Positions 43,183 to 53,599 of a stretch of DNA of 64,000 bases are shown one piece after another. The notes under the pieces were generated by a model. It had not been told where the DNA came from. It did no database searches and saw nothing but the letters and a program-made list of their open reading frames with translations. How positions within the stretch are numbered: the stretch's first letter is position 1; each line of letters opens with the position of its first letter. The translations under genes were made by a program, and so were the position numbers. This DNA is from Ahaetulla prasina (lineage: Eukaryota > Chordata > Lepidosauria > Squamata > Colubridae), in contig NC_080548.1 in assembly GCF_028640845.1 (NCBI RefSeq), forward strand, positions 7,062,314 through 7,126,313, written 5' to 3'.

Positions 43183-43500
43183 AGTGAAATCCAGCAGTTT
43201 CTGGCAATTTCTGGAGAATGGGTAGCAGAAATTTTGAGCAGTTTGGAGAACCGGTAGCGGAAATTGAGTAGTTTGGAGAACCAGCAAATACCACCTCTGG
43301 CTGGCCCCAGAGTGGGGTGGGAATGGAGATTTTGCAGTATCTTTCCCCCAGGAGTGGGGAGGGAATGGGGATTTTGCAGTATCCTTCCCCCAGGAGTAGG
43401 GAGGGAATGGAGATTTTGCAGTATCCTTCCCGTGCCATGCCCACCAAGCCATGCCCACCTAGTCACACCACACTCACCAAGCCACACCCACAGAACCATT
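43183..43500. repeat. Same unassigned repeat, with 42-bp minisatellite
   Basis: GAGTGAAATCCAGCAGTTTC and GAGAACCGGTAGC blocks are followed by three tandem units (about 43311-43432). Each unit contains GGGAATGGRGATTTTGCAGT and ATCYTTCCC. After these comes a CCATGCCCACCAAGCC-type tail. Two looser units of the same kind occur at 42610-42680. Confidence 0.65.
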
Positions 43501-43509
43501 AGGTTAAAA

Positions 43510-44440
43510 AAAATGGATTGTACCACTGGTCCAACTGCCTGCATATTATGGGAAGTCAGCCTAAACTGCACGTCTTCAATAAATCAGGAAGAAAGGATAA
43601 AATATCAGGAAATTCTGAGGTGTGTAGATGGTTTTATGGTATAGAAGGAGCTTGTTGAATCTCCGCAGCCATGCTTGATTTGGACTAGGGTCCCAAGCAT
43701 CCAGCTTTCCTTCTGTGCAGAAATAAAATATTGGATCCCAGGTTCCTCTATCAGCGTGATTATTTGCCCATCGTGCTGGGTAAAATGAACCCGTGTTGGG
43801 CCGGGCCAACCACGCATGCAGCTGATCTCTTTTAATGGAAGATGCTTAAGACTTCATAAATGGGGTCACCCTCCCTCCAAGCTGAATGCTGTAATTGCTC
43901 ATCAATTTCAATGGACACATTAAAGAGCTGCCTTGCCATCACATTGGAATAAAGGCAGCAGAAACCTGCTCAGGAGACTGCTGTGCAGAAAGGACCCAGC
44001 ATATGAAAATGGCATTTTGCTTAGATAGCGTTATCATCAAGCCCAACAGGACAGCTCTGAAACAGAACGGAGACTCATGGCGAGAGCACTATGGGCAGCC
44101 TCCTCAGAGGGTAGAGATTTCACAGATGAATGGCCTGGCTCTGTATGAATCTAGGACCTTTGCCCTTCCTCCCAGCAAAACAAATAAAAGGCAGTTCAAG
44201 GCTCAAAGTCATGCAGAGCAGCAGCCTGCAGCCTTATAGGAAACTTTAATTATGGAAGTAATTTATAGCACACTAAGGGACCCACAGAATACAATGTGGG
44301 AGTTGCTGCTAGATGAGTTAACCCTTGAAATCTCCCTGGAGTCAATTCCTGGTTATGCAGTTTTCATGGCAACACTATGTAAGTGGTCTGACCCTCCTTC
44401 TGGAATGTCATTTTGACTTCCCAGCCTAAACTCAATGTAT
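43510..44440. other. No gene recognised
   Basis: Unique-looking sequence. The open frame 43895-44239 has no recognisable motif and no flanking splice signals that I trust. Confidence 0.4.
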
Positions 44441-44444
44441 CCTA

Positions 44445-44625
44445 AACAAGATGGATAAAGAGAGATAATGATAAAGAGAGATGAGAGAAAAAATAGAGAG
44501 AAGATAGATAATAGAGAGTTAATAGAGAGATATAGTGAGAGTGAGAGTGATAAGGATAGATGATAGATTGATGGAGAGAGGGGGGAGGGAGAGTGGGGGG
44601 GGGGGGAGAGAGAGAGAATGGACAG
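44445..44625 (+). repeat. (GA/GATA)-rich simple repeat
   Basis: Mixed GAGA and GATAGA runs with a G11 stretch near 44596. ORFs of Ser/Leu/His on the other strand are artefacts of the tract. Confidence 0.9.
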
Positions 44626-44629
44626 ATGC

Positions 44630-45990
44630 AGTACCTATACATGCCATAAACAGAAAAACCCAAATGTAATTTTCAACAAAATAAAGAACTTGCAAGTTAG
44701 GGAAAAACAGCTTACAAAAATCTGTGTACTGGCAGAAATGCTTAGAGATTCCTTTTGTATTTATACCATGAATCAAGAATGAAAAGAAATAACTGTCACA
44801 TCAGATTAATGGAGAATTTTCTCATCCATCTCTCTAGCTATGAATCATCTTCATCAATCCAGACATTATAGTCTGATCAAAGAAAAGCAAGCCAGGTCAT
44901 TTCAAAGATAGGGATGCCTGTTTGAACCTCCAGCTGCCTTTGGCTGGATTAAATGTGGCCCTAAAATCAACCCTTTTCTATGGGGTTTTCCCTGTGTTCA
45001 AACACTTTCAATCCACGCTAATACACTACAATTTCTATGGATTATTTTGCTTTTGGCATCTTGGCATTTTCTCTTTTGGACCACAGACATCATCTCCTCA
45101 CTTCACCTATAGAATATATTTTAATTTTCAATCCCAAATCCTGCTTCTCTTTTCCCAAAATACGCTCCAAATCTTGGCAGAAGCCCATGAGAGACTTCAG
45201 TGTGTCTCCAGCCCCACCTGCAGGACAGAAGCTGAACGGCATATCTGGGACCTCATCAGAAGGTGCTCTGATGATCCATAGTGAACGAAATATGATTTGT
45301 GGCCCTACAGGTTGTCAAAATAGTATAAATCCCTAGTAGGCAATTAAGGACTGGGTGTAAATTTCAGTGACTGGTTTCTGTAAGCTCACACGAACCACTA
45401 TTAAATTTATATTGAGATGGCCAACTAAAGTTAGGCAGCAGGAACGGGTGTTTCAGTGATAACCAGCGATTTTAGTAATAAAAATGGACTTCAGTAATTT
45501 CAGAGAGATTTCTTGGCATTTTAAAAGCTGTGTTGGGTTTTGAAAATGGGAAAAGTGTTCCCGTTGAAAAGTTGTGTTTTCTATTTCCTGCTTCCATGCA
45601 GCCTTTCCCAATTGTTCCCTTGGGTTTACACTATACATTTGTGCAGCAAAGTTGCAAACTTAATTTAACTTCAGTTTCTAGCTTTGTTGCTCAGACTGTG
45701 GTGTGAACCAGACCTGGTGAAGGTGGGGGGATAGTTTATGATATTGTGGAAAGCCAGAAAATAGATTGCAGAGAGTGAAAAGTTGTGAGTTACAATGTGT
45801 AAACATCAGGTTCTAGATCTCAGAAGATGGGCCATTTGTCTATGCGCCTAGCTCACCGCCCCCCACCCCTGACATCTTTCTCTAAACCCAGCAAGAATTA
45901 GGCTGTTTTTTGAAGTAAATCTATAATGTTTCCTAATCTGGTGTGGTGTTTCTAGTGGTTTGCTCTGTTTTAACTGCTGATACAGTTAAA
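44630..45990. other. No gene recognised
   Basis: About 1.3 kb without element ends. The frame 44922-45281 contains no known domain. Confidence 0.4.
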
Positions 45991-45993
45991 TCG

Positions 45994-46350
45994 GGAGAGA
46001 GCCAGTTTGGTTTAGTGATTAAAGTGCTGGTCTAGAAACCAGGAGACTGTGAGTTCTAGTCCCACTTTAGACATGAAAGCTGTCTGGGTGACTTCGGGCC
46101 AATCACCAGAAAATGGTGCGTACTTAGTCCCGCCGTAGGCATGAAAGGTGACTTGAGTGATTTTGGCCCAATCACTGGGAGATGGTGAGTTCTAGTCCCA
46201 GTTTAGGCATGAAAACCAGCTGGGTGATCTTGGAACCACTTGCTCTTTCTCACAACCTCACAGGGTTGTGGTTATAGGGGAAATAGGAAGAAGGAGTATT
46301 AGATATGCTCTCTACCTTAGGTTGTTTATAAACAAAATTACGAAGAATAT
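45994..46350 (+). mobile_element. Sauria-type tRNA-derived SINE with internal triplication
   Basis: It begins GGAGAGAGCCAGTTTGGTTT, with an A box (TTAGTGATTAAAGTGC) and B box (GAGTTCTAGTCCC). It continues CAGCTGGGTGATCTTGG and CAACCTCACAGGGTTGT, with an A/T-rich end. The block from AGTTCTAGTCCC to CAATCAC is present about three times (near 46052, 46113 and 46190), which is not part of a normal SINE. Confidence 0.8.
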
Positions 46351-46403
46351 AAATAAAAAATTCAAAGTATCGCAATTGATTAATTTCTAGAGAAAATCTA
46401 GAG

Positions 46404-46515
46404 CAGTGTTTCTCAGCCACATTAAGATGGGTGGACTTCAACTCCCACAATTCCCTCAGCCAACATGGGAGTTGTAGTCCGCTCATTTTAATGTGGCCGA
46501 GGTTGAGAAACACCG
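46404..46515. mobile_element. Foldback hAT-like MITE, 112 bp
   Basis: The ends CAGTGTTTCTCAGCC and GGTTGAGAAACACCG are inverted repeats. The two arms share the core GTGGACTTCAACTCCCACAA or its complement. The left flank ATCTAGAG (46396-46403) fits the hAT target consensus nTCTAGAn. The right flank CTCTAAAT matches it at 5 of 8 bases. Confidence 0.75.
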
Positions 46516-46519
46516 CTCT

Positions 46520-47505
46520 AAATGTGTTTAGCAGAGTAGATTACATATTCTCGGCAAAGAGAAACATCTCTATCAGTGTTTAAAATGTAAGGAGATTAAG
46601 TGACACACAGATATGCACACTGGGAAAATCTGGACTTCACATCAATTACTGCAGACATTCAAATCCGTCCCCAAGGCAAACCTTCCTACTTATTCATGTG
46701 GATTCACACGTTTATTTAGGATATATTTAATTGTCCTTTAACAAAAGCTCCCAGAGCAACATAACATAAAATGATAAAAGCAATAAAGAGCTAAATGGAA
46801 GGAAGCAGTCAGAAAAAGATGTTACAATACTCAGGTAAACTGACTGAAATGACACAACATCAGCGTGGGTGCCAAGTGGGCCTGGCTGAGAAGAGGCTGA
46901 ATTTCTCCACCATCTGGACTCAGCCTTTCTGTCTTTGGTCAATCATTCAACAAGATTGTGGTGGGAAATGTTTTTACATGTATGTTTTTGGTGTCAGCTA
47001 GAAAGAGATGAATTATATTTGCCAAGGAAGGATTTAAAAAAAAAGTTCCACTGCAACAGACAAGATGTTAAAACTGCAAAAATCTACATTCTACTAAAAA
47101 TGGTTCTTTCCAGGAATGTGAGGCTGCAGTTCATAGCCAAAACGTTGCATCTTCTCCTGCCTACGTGCCCTATTGAGGCTGATCAAGACGTGTGATCTCA
47201 TCTTGATTGGAATGTTCTGCATCCAGCTCCATTTCCTTTGGATGCCATTTGATTCTGGAAGAAATAATGGATCCTTTCTTTCATTAAGCGTTTTTAGGAA
47301 TGTATGAGGCTGCTGCTATCGATATCTAATTTGGCAAGGATTGGCTAAGCTGAGAATTTTTTTTCCCCTACCTGGTATCAGAGTGAGAAACTTAGTTCTC
47401 CAAATTGCCCCCTATCACGAGGAGAAAAAGCTCTTATTAAATTCAGAGATGGCAAGGAATCTGTCTTTTTGTTTGCACATAATGAGCCAAATGTCCTGTA
47501 TGATA
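46520..47505. other. No gene recognised
   Basis: Intergenic sequence with an A-run near 47034-47045. No element ends were found. Confidence 0.4.
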
Positions 47506-47509
47506 AATG

Positions 47510-48125
47510 TGTTGCCCTATTTTCTCCAGTGAGCCATATGCAAGTGAGCCACTGGGGGCAGTGTTTACTATGAGTTCAATTCGGTTTTCTATTTTCCCTA
47601 TTCGGTCTGCAATATGCAAGATATCCACCACGAGGTAGAGCTCTCCAAACCTAGCAATTTTAAGACTTGTGGACTTCAACTCCACAAGACCTATGAATTC
47701 CACAAGTCTTAAAGATGCAAAGTTTGGAGACTCTGTTCTACTGCTTTAAATATTTACCCTTTTATGGCTCTGAAGCCTGCAATACTCATGTAAGTCATCA
47801 GGGGGCAATATCTCCTATATGATGAATATATTGCCTATTTTCCTCATTGAGAAAGGCAAGTGAAACACCAGGGGGCACTACTCCTATAGGTTCAATATAC
47901 AGCCTCATTATAGCTCTCAAGCTTACAATAGCTGAATATACTGTAGGTGTGAAGTGTAGAATATCCAAATGAGCTACTATGGAGCAGTATGTTGGCCAAT
48001 ACTGGCCTAATTTCTCTATTGATCCTGGAGTAATATATTGAAGTGAGCCATAGGGCCATATATCCAATAGGTTCAATACATTGCCATATTTTAGCTATAT
48101 AATCTATCATTAAGGTCAGACCCCA
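47510..48125. repeat. Decayed minisatellite, left part (about 60-70-bp unit)
   Basis: Irregular copies of a unit containing GAGCCAC..GGGGGCAGT, TCCTATAGGTTCAATA and TTTCCCTATTGAGCCTG-like phrases. A foldback MITE arm pair interrupts it at about 47645-47735. The same unit resumes at 55285-56060 beyond the LINE cluster. Confidence 0.65.
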
Positions 48126-48149
48126 GGAACAGAATGTAAGGTAGATTCC

Positions 48150-48150
<1 letters not shown>

Positions 48151-48226
<76 letters not shown>
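48151..48226 (+). repeat. (ATTT)n microsatellite, LINE tail
   Basis: About 19 ATTT units, forming the 3' tail of the adjacent minus-strand LINE. Confidence 0.95.
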
Positions 48227-48382
48227 TTTTGTCATGACAATATACACAAGCATCACACAAAAAGATTATATAATATGTAAACATATATATGATGAGAAAC
48301 AAGGAAGTATAAGCATATATATATAGGGAAAGAAACAATAGGACAGGAACGGTAGGCACGTTTGTGCTCTTGTGCACGCCCC

Positions 48383-50005
48383 TTATGGTCCCCTTAGGAA
48401 TGGGGTGAGGTCAATAGTAGAAAGTTTTTGGTTAAAGCTTTTAGGATTATGAGAAGAGACCACAGAGTCAGGTAAAATATTCCAAGCACTGATGATTCTG
48501 TTACAGAAGTCATATTTTCTGCAATCTAGATTAAAGCGGTTGACATTAAGTTTAAATCTATTAGTTGCTCTAGTATTATTGCAATTAAAGCTGAAGTAGT
48601 CTTTGACAGGAAGGACATTACAATAGATGATTCTGTGAGTTAAACTTAGATCTTGTCGAAGGCGACGGAGTTCCAAGTTTTCTAAGCCTAGGATTTCAAG
48701 TCTGGTGGGATAAGGTATTTTGTTGTTTTCAGAGGAATGGAGAACTCTTCTTGTAAAATATTTCTGGACTCGCTCAATTGTATTGATGTCAGAGATGTGG
48801 TGAGGGTTCCAAACAGGCGAGCTGTATTCTAGAATTGGTCTAGCAAATGTTTTATATGCTCTGGTTAGTAGTGTGGTGTTTTTGGAAAAGAAGCTACGCA
48901 AGATTAGGTTTACAACTCTTAGAGCTTTTTTTGCTATGTAGTTGCAGTGGGCTTTGGCACTTAGATCATTTGACATGAAAACTCCAAGGTCTTTAACGGG
49001 ATGGGGGTCGTCTGTAAGGTAATGTCCATCTAGTATGTACTTAGTGTTTGGGTTCTTTTTTCCTATATGTAAGACTGAGCATTTGCTGGTTGAAATTTGG
49101 AGCTGCCAATTTTTAGACCAAGCGGTTAGATGGTCAAGGTCGATTTGAATGATAGAAGTATTGTCTGTGGTGTTAAATAGTTTGACATTGTCAGCAAAGA
49201 GAACACAATTACTTGAGATATGGTCACAAAGATCATTAATGTATAGTATAAAGAGTGTTGGTCCAAGGATGCTGCCTTGAGGAACGCCACTCTTGACAGG
49301 AACAGGATTTGATAAAGCATTGCCAATTTTGACCACTTGTTGTCTGTTAGACAGAAAAGCAGATATCCATTTGTGAAGGGGTCCTGAGATGCCATAGGAT
49401 ATTAGTTTTAGGAGAAGTTTGTCATGTACTACTGAGTCAAAAGCTTTGCAGAACTCTATGTAGATTGCATCTATTGATTTGCCTTGATCAAGATTTGTAG
49501 TCCATATGTTTTTACAGTGGAGAAGTTGTAAGTTACATGATAATTTTTTCCTGAAACCAAATTGTTTATTGGAGAGTAGGTTGTTAGTTTCTAAGTGAGA
49601 GGTAATGGATTGGTTGATGATTGATTCCATGACTTTGCAGGTGACGCAGCAAAGAGAGATCGGTCTGTAATTTTCGACTAAGCTGGGGTCTCCTTTTTTG
49701 AAGATAGGGATGACTGTGGCTAGTGACCAAAGTTTGGGAAGGGAACTGGTAGTGAAAGCGTTATCAAAGATAATACTTAGGGGTTCTGCTATATTAATGG
49801 AAAGTTTTTTTAAGAAGTATGCATATAGTCCATCGGGTCCAATAGATAGCGATGGTTTTAGGTTATGAAGAGCTTTTCCAACATTATCTTCTGTGAAATC
49901 TATATGAGTTAAGTCATCATAATCATTGCTGGTACGTTTGTGGAGAGTTAACAAAAACTGAGCCAAAGAAAATGTTGAAGAGGTTTGCTTTAACTGTTTC
50001 GTCAT
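48383..50005 (-). pseudogene. LINE reverse transcriptase ORF, 540 aa, catalytic Asp lost
   Basis: This is the longest open frame in the window. RT motifs in order: VIPIFKKGDPSLVENYRPIS (about residue 110), NKQFGFRKKLSCNLQLL, FCKAFDSVVHDKLLLKL, VKSGVPQGSILGPTLFILYI and CVLFADNVKLF. The catalytic box should be FADD but reads F-A-D-N, so the second metal-binding Asp is missing. KAFD has Cys before Lys where most LINEs have Ser/Leu. A CR1-group C-terminal domain follows (RPILEYSSPVWNPH, TIERVQKYFTRRVLH). The N-terminal endonuclease is not in frame. There are no internal stops over 540 codons, so the copy is rather young, but the polymerase should be inactive. Confidence 0.85.
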
Positions 50006-50272
50006 TGCATTCTTTGTTGTTAGAATCTTTTAGTGGTGGGATGGATCTTGAGTCTTTAAGTTTATTGTTAACAAAATTATAAAAGGCACGATTGGAATTT
50101 GTGCACAGAAGGTTCTCTTCTTGCTTGGTGTGGTAATTTGTGCATTCAGTTTTTATTTGGTTGCATATATTTCTGTAGCGGTTTTTGAAATTTGCAACAT
50201 AGCCTTTTTTGTTTCTTTTCCAGAGGGATTTTTTTTTGATTGAAGCTTTTTTATTGATATGGGTAGTTTGTT

Positions 50273-50273
50273 T

Positions 50274-50304
<31 letters not shown>
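50273..50304 (+). repeat. (TTTA)n, L2 tail
   Basis: About eight TTTA units form the 3' tail of the minus-strand L2 that starts at 50305. Confidence 0.9.
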
Positions 50305-50305
<1 letters not shown>

Positions 50306-50497
50306 TTCGATTTTTATACCGCCCTTCTCCCGAAGGACTCAGGCCGGTGTACAGCCAAAAGTAAAAAACAGACAATACAATATACAATTTAAAATACAAA
50401 TTAAAAAACTTATTTTATAATTGGCCTAAAAACTTTAAAATATATAAAACTAAAACCCCATTAAAATTAATAATAGAAAATTTAAAATCGATAAAAT

Positions 50498-51289
50498 TTA
50501 AGCCAGCCCCGCGCGAATGAAAAGATGTGTCTTCAGTTCGTGGCGGAAGGTCCGAAGGTCAGGTATTTGGCATAAACCCGGGGGAAGCTCGTTCCAGAGT
50601 GTGGGAGCCCCCACAGAGAAGGACCTTACCCTGGGGGCCGCCAGCCGACATTGCTTGGCGGACAGCACCCTGAGAAGTCCCTCTCTGTGAGAGCGTACGG
50701 GTTGGTGGGAGGCATGCGGTAACAGCAGGCGGTCCCATAAGTACCCAGGCCCTAAGCCATGGAGCGCTTTAAAGGTCGTAACCAAAACCTTAAAGTGCAC
50801 CCGAAAGGCCACAGGTAGCCAGTGCAGTCTGCGCAGGAGCGGTGTTACGCGGGAGCTACGCGAAGCTCCCTCTATCACCCGCGCAGCTGCATTCTGGACT
50901 AACTGAAGCCTCCGAGTGCACCTCAAGGGGAGCCCCATGTAGAGAGCGTTACAATAATCCAAGCGAGAGGTAACGAGCGCATGAGTGACTGTGCATAAGG
51001 CATCCCGATCAAGGAAGGGGCGCAACTGCCGAACCAAGCGAACCTGGTGGAAGGCCCTCCTGGAGACGGCCGCCAAATCATCTTCAAACGACAGCCGTTC
51101 ATCCAGGAGGACACCTAAGTTGCGGACCCTATCCTTTGGGGCCAATAACTCGCCACCAACAGTCAGCTGAGGCTGCAGCTGACTGAATCGGGGTGCCAGC
51201 ATCCACAGCCACTCCGTCTTGGAGGGATTGAGCTTGAGCCTGTTTCTCCCCATCCAGACCCGTACGGCCTCCAAGCACCGGGACAGCAC
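50498..51289 (-). pseudogene. L2 ORF2 C-terminal part
   Basis: 263 residues from MLSRCLEAVRVWMGRNRLKL to HELKTHLFIRAGLA, covering RT thumb and the C-terminal domain (SRLDYCNALYMGLP, LQLVQNAAARVI, LHWLPVAFRVHFKVL). It is joined to the RT frame by a one-base loss near 51310 (a G run that is one base longer in copy 1). Confidence 0.88.
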
Positions 51290-52494
51290 TTCAACAGCTT
51301 CATTGGGGTGGCCGGGGTGGAAAAGTACAGCTGAGTGTCATCAGCGTACAGCTGGTATCTCACCCCAAAGCCACTGATGATCTCACCCAACGGCTTCATA
51401 TAGATGTTGAACAGAAGTGGCGAGAGGATCGACCCCTGCGGCACCCCACAAGTGAGGCCCCTCGCGGTCGACCTCTGCCCCCCTGTCAACACCGTCTGCG
51501 ACCGGTCAGAGAGATAGGAGGAGAACCACCGATATACGGTGCCTCCCACTCCCAATCCCCCCAACCGGCGCAGCAAGATACCATGTTCGATGGTATCAAA
51601 AGCCGCCAAGAGATCTAATAGGACCAGGGCAGAGGAATAACCCCTGTCCCTGGCCCTCCAGAGATCATCCACCAATGCGACCAAAGCTGTCTCCGTGCTG
51701 TATCCGGGTCGGAAGCCGGACTGGAACGGGTCTAGATAGACGGCTTCATCCAGGTATTGGGGTAGCTGTCGCGCCACAGCACTCTCTACAACCTTCGCAA
51801 CGAAGCGAAGGTTGGAGACCGGACGATAATTACCCAAAATAGCCGGGTCCAGGGAGGGCTTCTTGAGGAGGGGTCTCACCACCGCCTCTTTCAAGGCGGC
51901 AGGGAAAACCCCTTCCAACAAAGAAGCGTTGATAATCCCCTGGAGCCAGCCTCGTGTCACTTCCTGAGTGGTCAGCACCAGCCAGGAAGGACACGGGTCC
52001 AGTAAACATGTAGTGGCGTGAAGCCTCCCCAACAACCTGTCCACGTCCTCGGGAGCCACAGGGTCAAACTCATCCCAAACAGACTCGACAAGATGTGCCT
52101 CCTTTCCCCCACTTGGATCATCCCAATTTCGGTCCAGACCATCCCGGAGCTGAGTGATTTTATCGTATAGATAACCACTAAACTCCTCGGCACGTCCCTG
52201 CAAAGGGTCATCCCGCACCTCCTGATGAAGGAGGGAGCGGGTCACCCGAAACAGGGCGGCCGGGCGGTTATCTGCCGACGCAATGAGGGTGGAGGCGTAG
52301 GAGCGCCTCGCCTCCCCCATTGCCAGTAGGTAGGTCCTAGAATAGGACCTAACTAGTGTCCGATCAGCTTCGGAACGACTGGACCTCCAGGCGCTCTCTA
52401 GGCATCTTCTCCGGCGTTTCATCTCCCTCAGCCCCTCGGAGAACCAAGGGGCCGGATGAGACCTGCGCCGGGTCAGAGGCCGCAAAGGCCGCAA
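51163..52494 (-). pseudogene. L2 reverse transcriptase
   Basis: A 443-residue open frame. Residues up to about 150 are the linker after endonuclease (SYASTLIASADNRPAALFRV). The RT part shows VVRPLLKKPSLDPAILGNYR, FQSGFRPGYSTETALVALVD, AFDTIEHGILLRRLGGLG, GVPQGSILSPLLFNIYM and the intact catalytic YADD (about 51336-51347). It ends in a shifted frame after FSTPATP. The polymerase core itself carries no stop. Confidence 0.9.
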
Positions 52495-53435
52495 AGTTCC
52501 CAGGCCACGACCAGTTCCTCAGTCGAGCCGTGGGCCAGATCCTCAGGAATTGGCCCAAGCTCCGTCAGGAACCTCTCAGGGTCCATCAGGCGCCTGGGAC
52601 AGAACCAACGTATAGGTTCCGTCTCCCTGCGATGGTGGGTGGCGGTTCGGAGGTCTAGGCGAAGGAGAAAATGATCTGTCCATGACAACGGTTCTGTTAC
52701 TACATCATCTAATTCCAGATCATTTAACCACTGTCCAGAGACATAAATTAGATCCAGCGTGCCTCCTCCCATGTGTGTAGGGCCATCATTTACTCGAATC
52801 AGGTCCAAGGCCGTCATGGAAGCCTGGAACTCCCGAGCTGCAGTCGATGACAAGCCAGCTGATGGCAGGTTGAAATCCCCCATAACCATAAGTCTGGGGG
52901 TCTCAACCGCCACACCGGCAAGTACCTCCAACAGCTCGGGCAGGGCTGTGTTCATGCAGCAAGGAGCCAGGTACGCGATCAACAAGCCCAACTGATTCCT
53001 ATGGCCCTACCTCACATAGAGGGATTCACAGCCGGCAATCTGAGGAACAGTGGCCTCCCTCGGCTCTAGATCCTCCTTAATGACAACCGCCACCCCCCCA
53101 CTCCTACCTTGGGCCCTCGGTTGATGAAATGCTCAGAAACCCGGAGGGCACAGCTCGACAAGGGGGACCCCCCCCTCTGGGGCCAACCAGGTCTCCGTAA
53201 TGCCCATAAGGTCCGCGGACTCCCCCTGAATAAGATCACAAATCAGGGGAGCTTTATTGACCACGGACCGGGCATTACATAACATCAACCGAAGATCCAA
53301 GCTCTGAGGATCATGGCCGCCCGAGGAATGGGTAGGGACTGAGGGGCCGGAGCACGTGATCGCTTTCAAGCAGCGAGCACGTGCTCCCAACATTCGATAC
53401 GCCCCCCCCCCCTCCGCCATATCTGCCTCTCCCAC
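52473..53435 (-). pseudogene. L2 apurinic-type endonuclease
   Basis: Two open stretches in one frame (53133-53435 and 52473-52991) are separated by two stop codons. Motifs: LMLCNARSVVNKAPLICDLI, GITETWLAP (catalytic Glu), MVMGDFNLPSA (Asp/Asn), TLDLIYVSGQWL and LSWTDHFLL (S-D-H box). All catalytic residues look present. The frame shifts near 52485 before the RT. Confidence 0.88.
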
Positions 53436-53599
53436 TTACCGTACAGATGGAACAACCCTCTAATCCTGGAACGAACCCCTCCCCCCCTGCCTTCAGACCA
53501 GATGCCCTGATGCCGCGAACCAGCACAAGGGCTGGATCCCTCCCCGACAGGTTCTTACCCCCACCCGTCATATCCCTCCCCCCCTTTAAAAAAACCCTT

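Larger units (their letters stand above)
48150..50270 (-). mobile_element. Rex1/CR1-like LINE copy, minus strand
   Basis: Its 3' end is the (AAAT)n tail read as (ATTT)n at 48151-48226. Next come a short 3' UTR and a long open ORF (48383-50005). The upstream part to 50270 is also LINE-like. Related fragments lie at 55051-55290 and 57965-58348. The clade assignment (Rex1 or another CR1-group clade) is a guess from motif style. Confidence 0.8.

Noticed and set aside
47510..48125. Spaced repeats resembling a CRISPR array
   Set aside because: The units are degenerate and of uneven spacing in a vertebrate genome. They are a decayed minisatellite.
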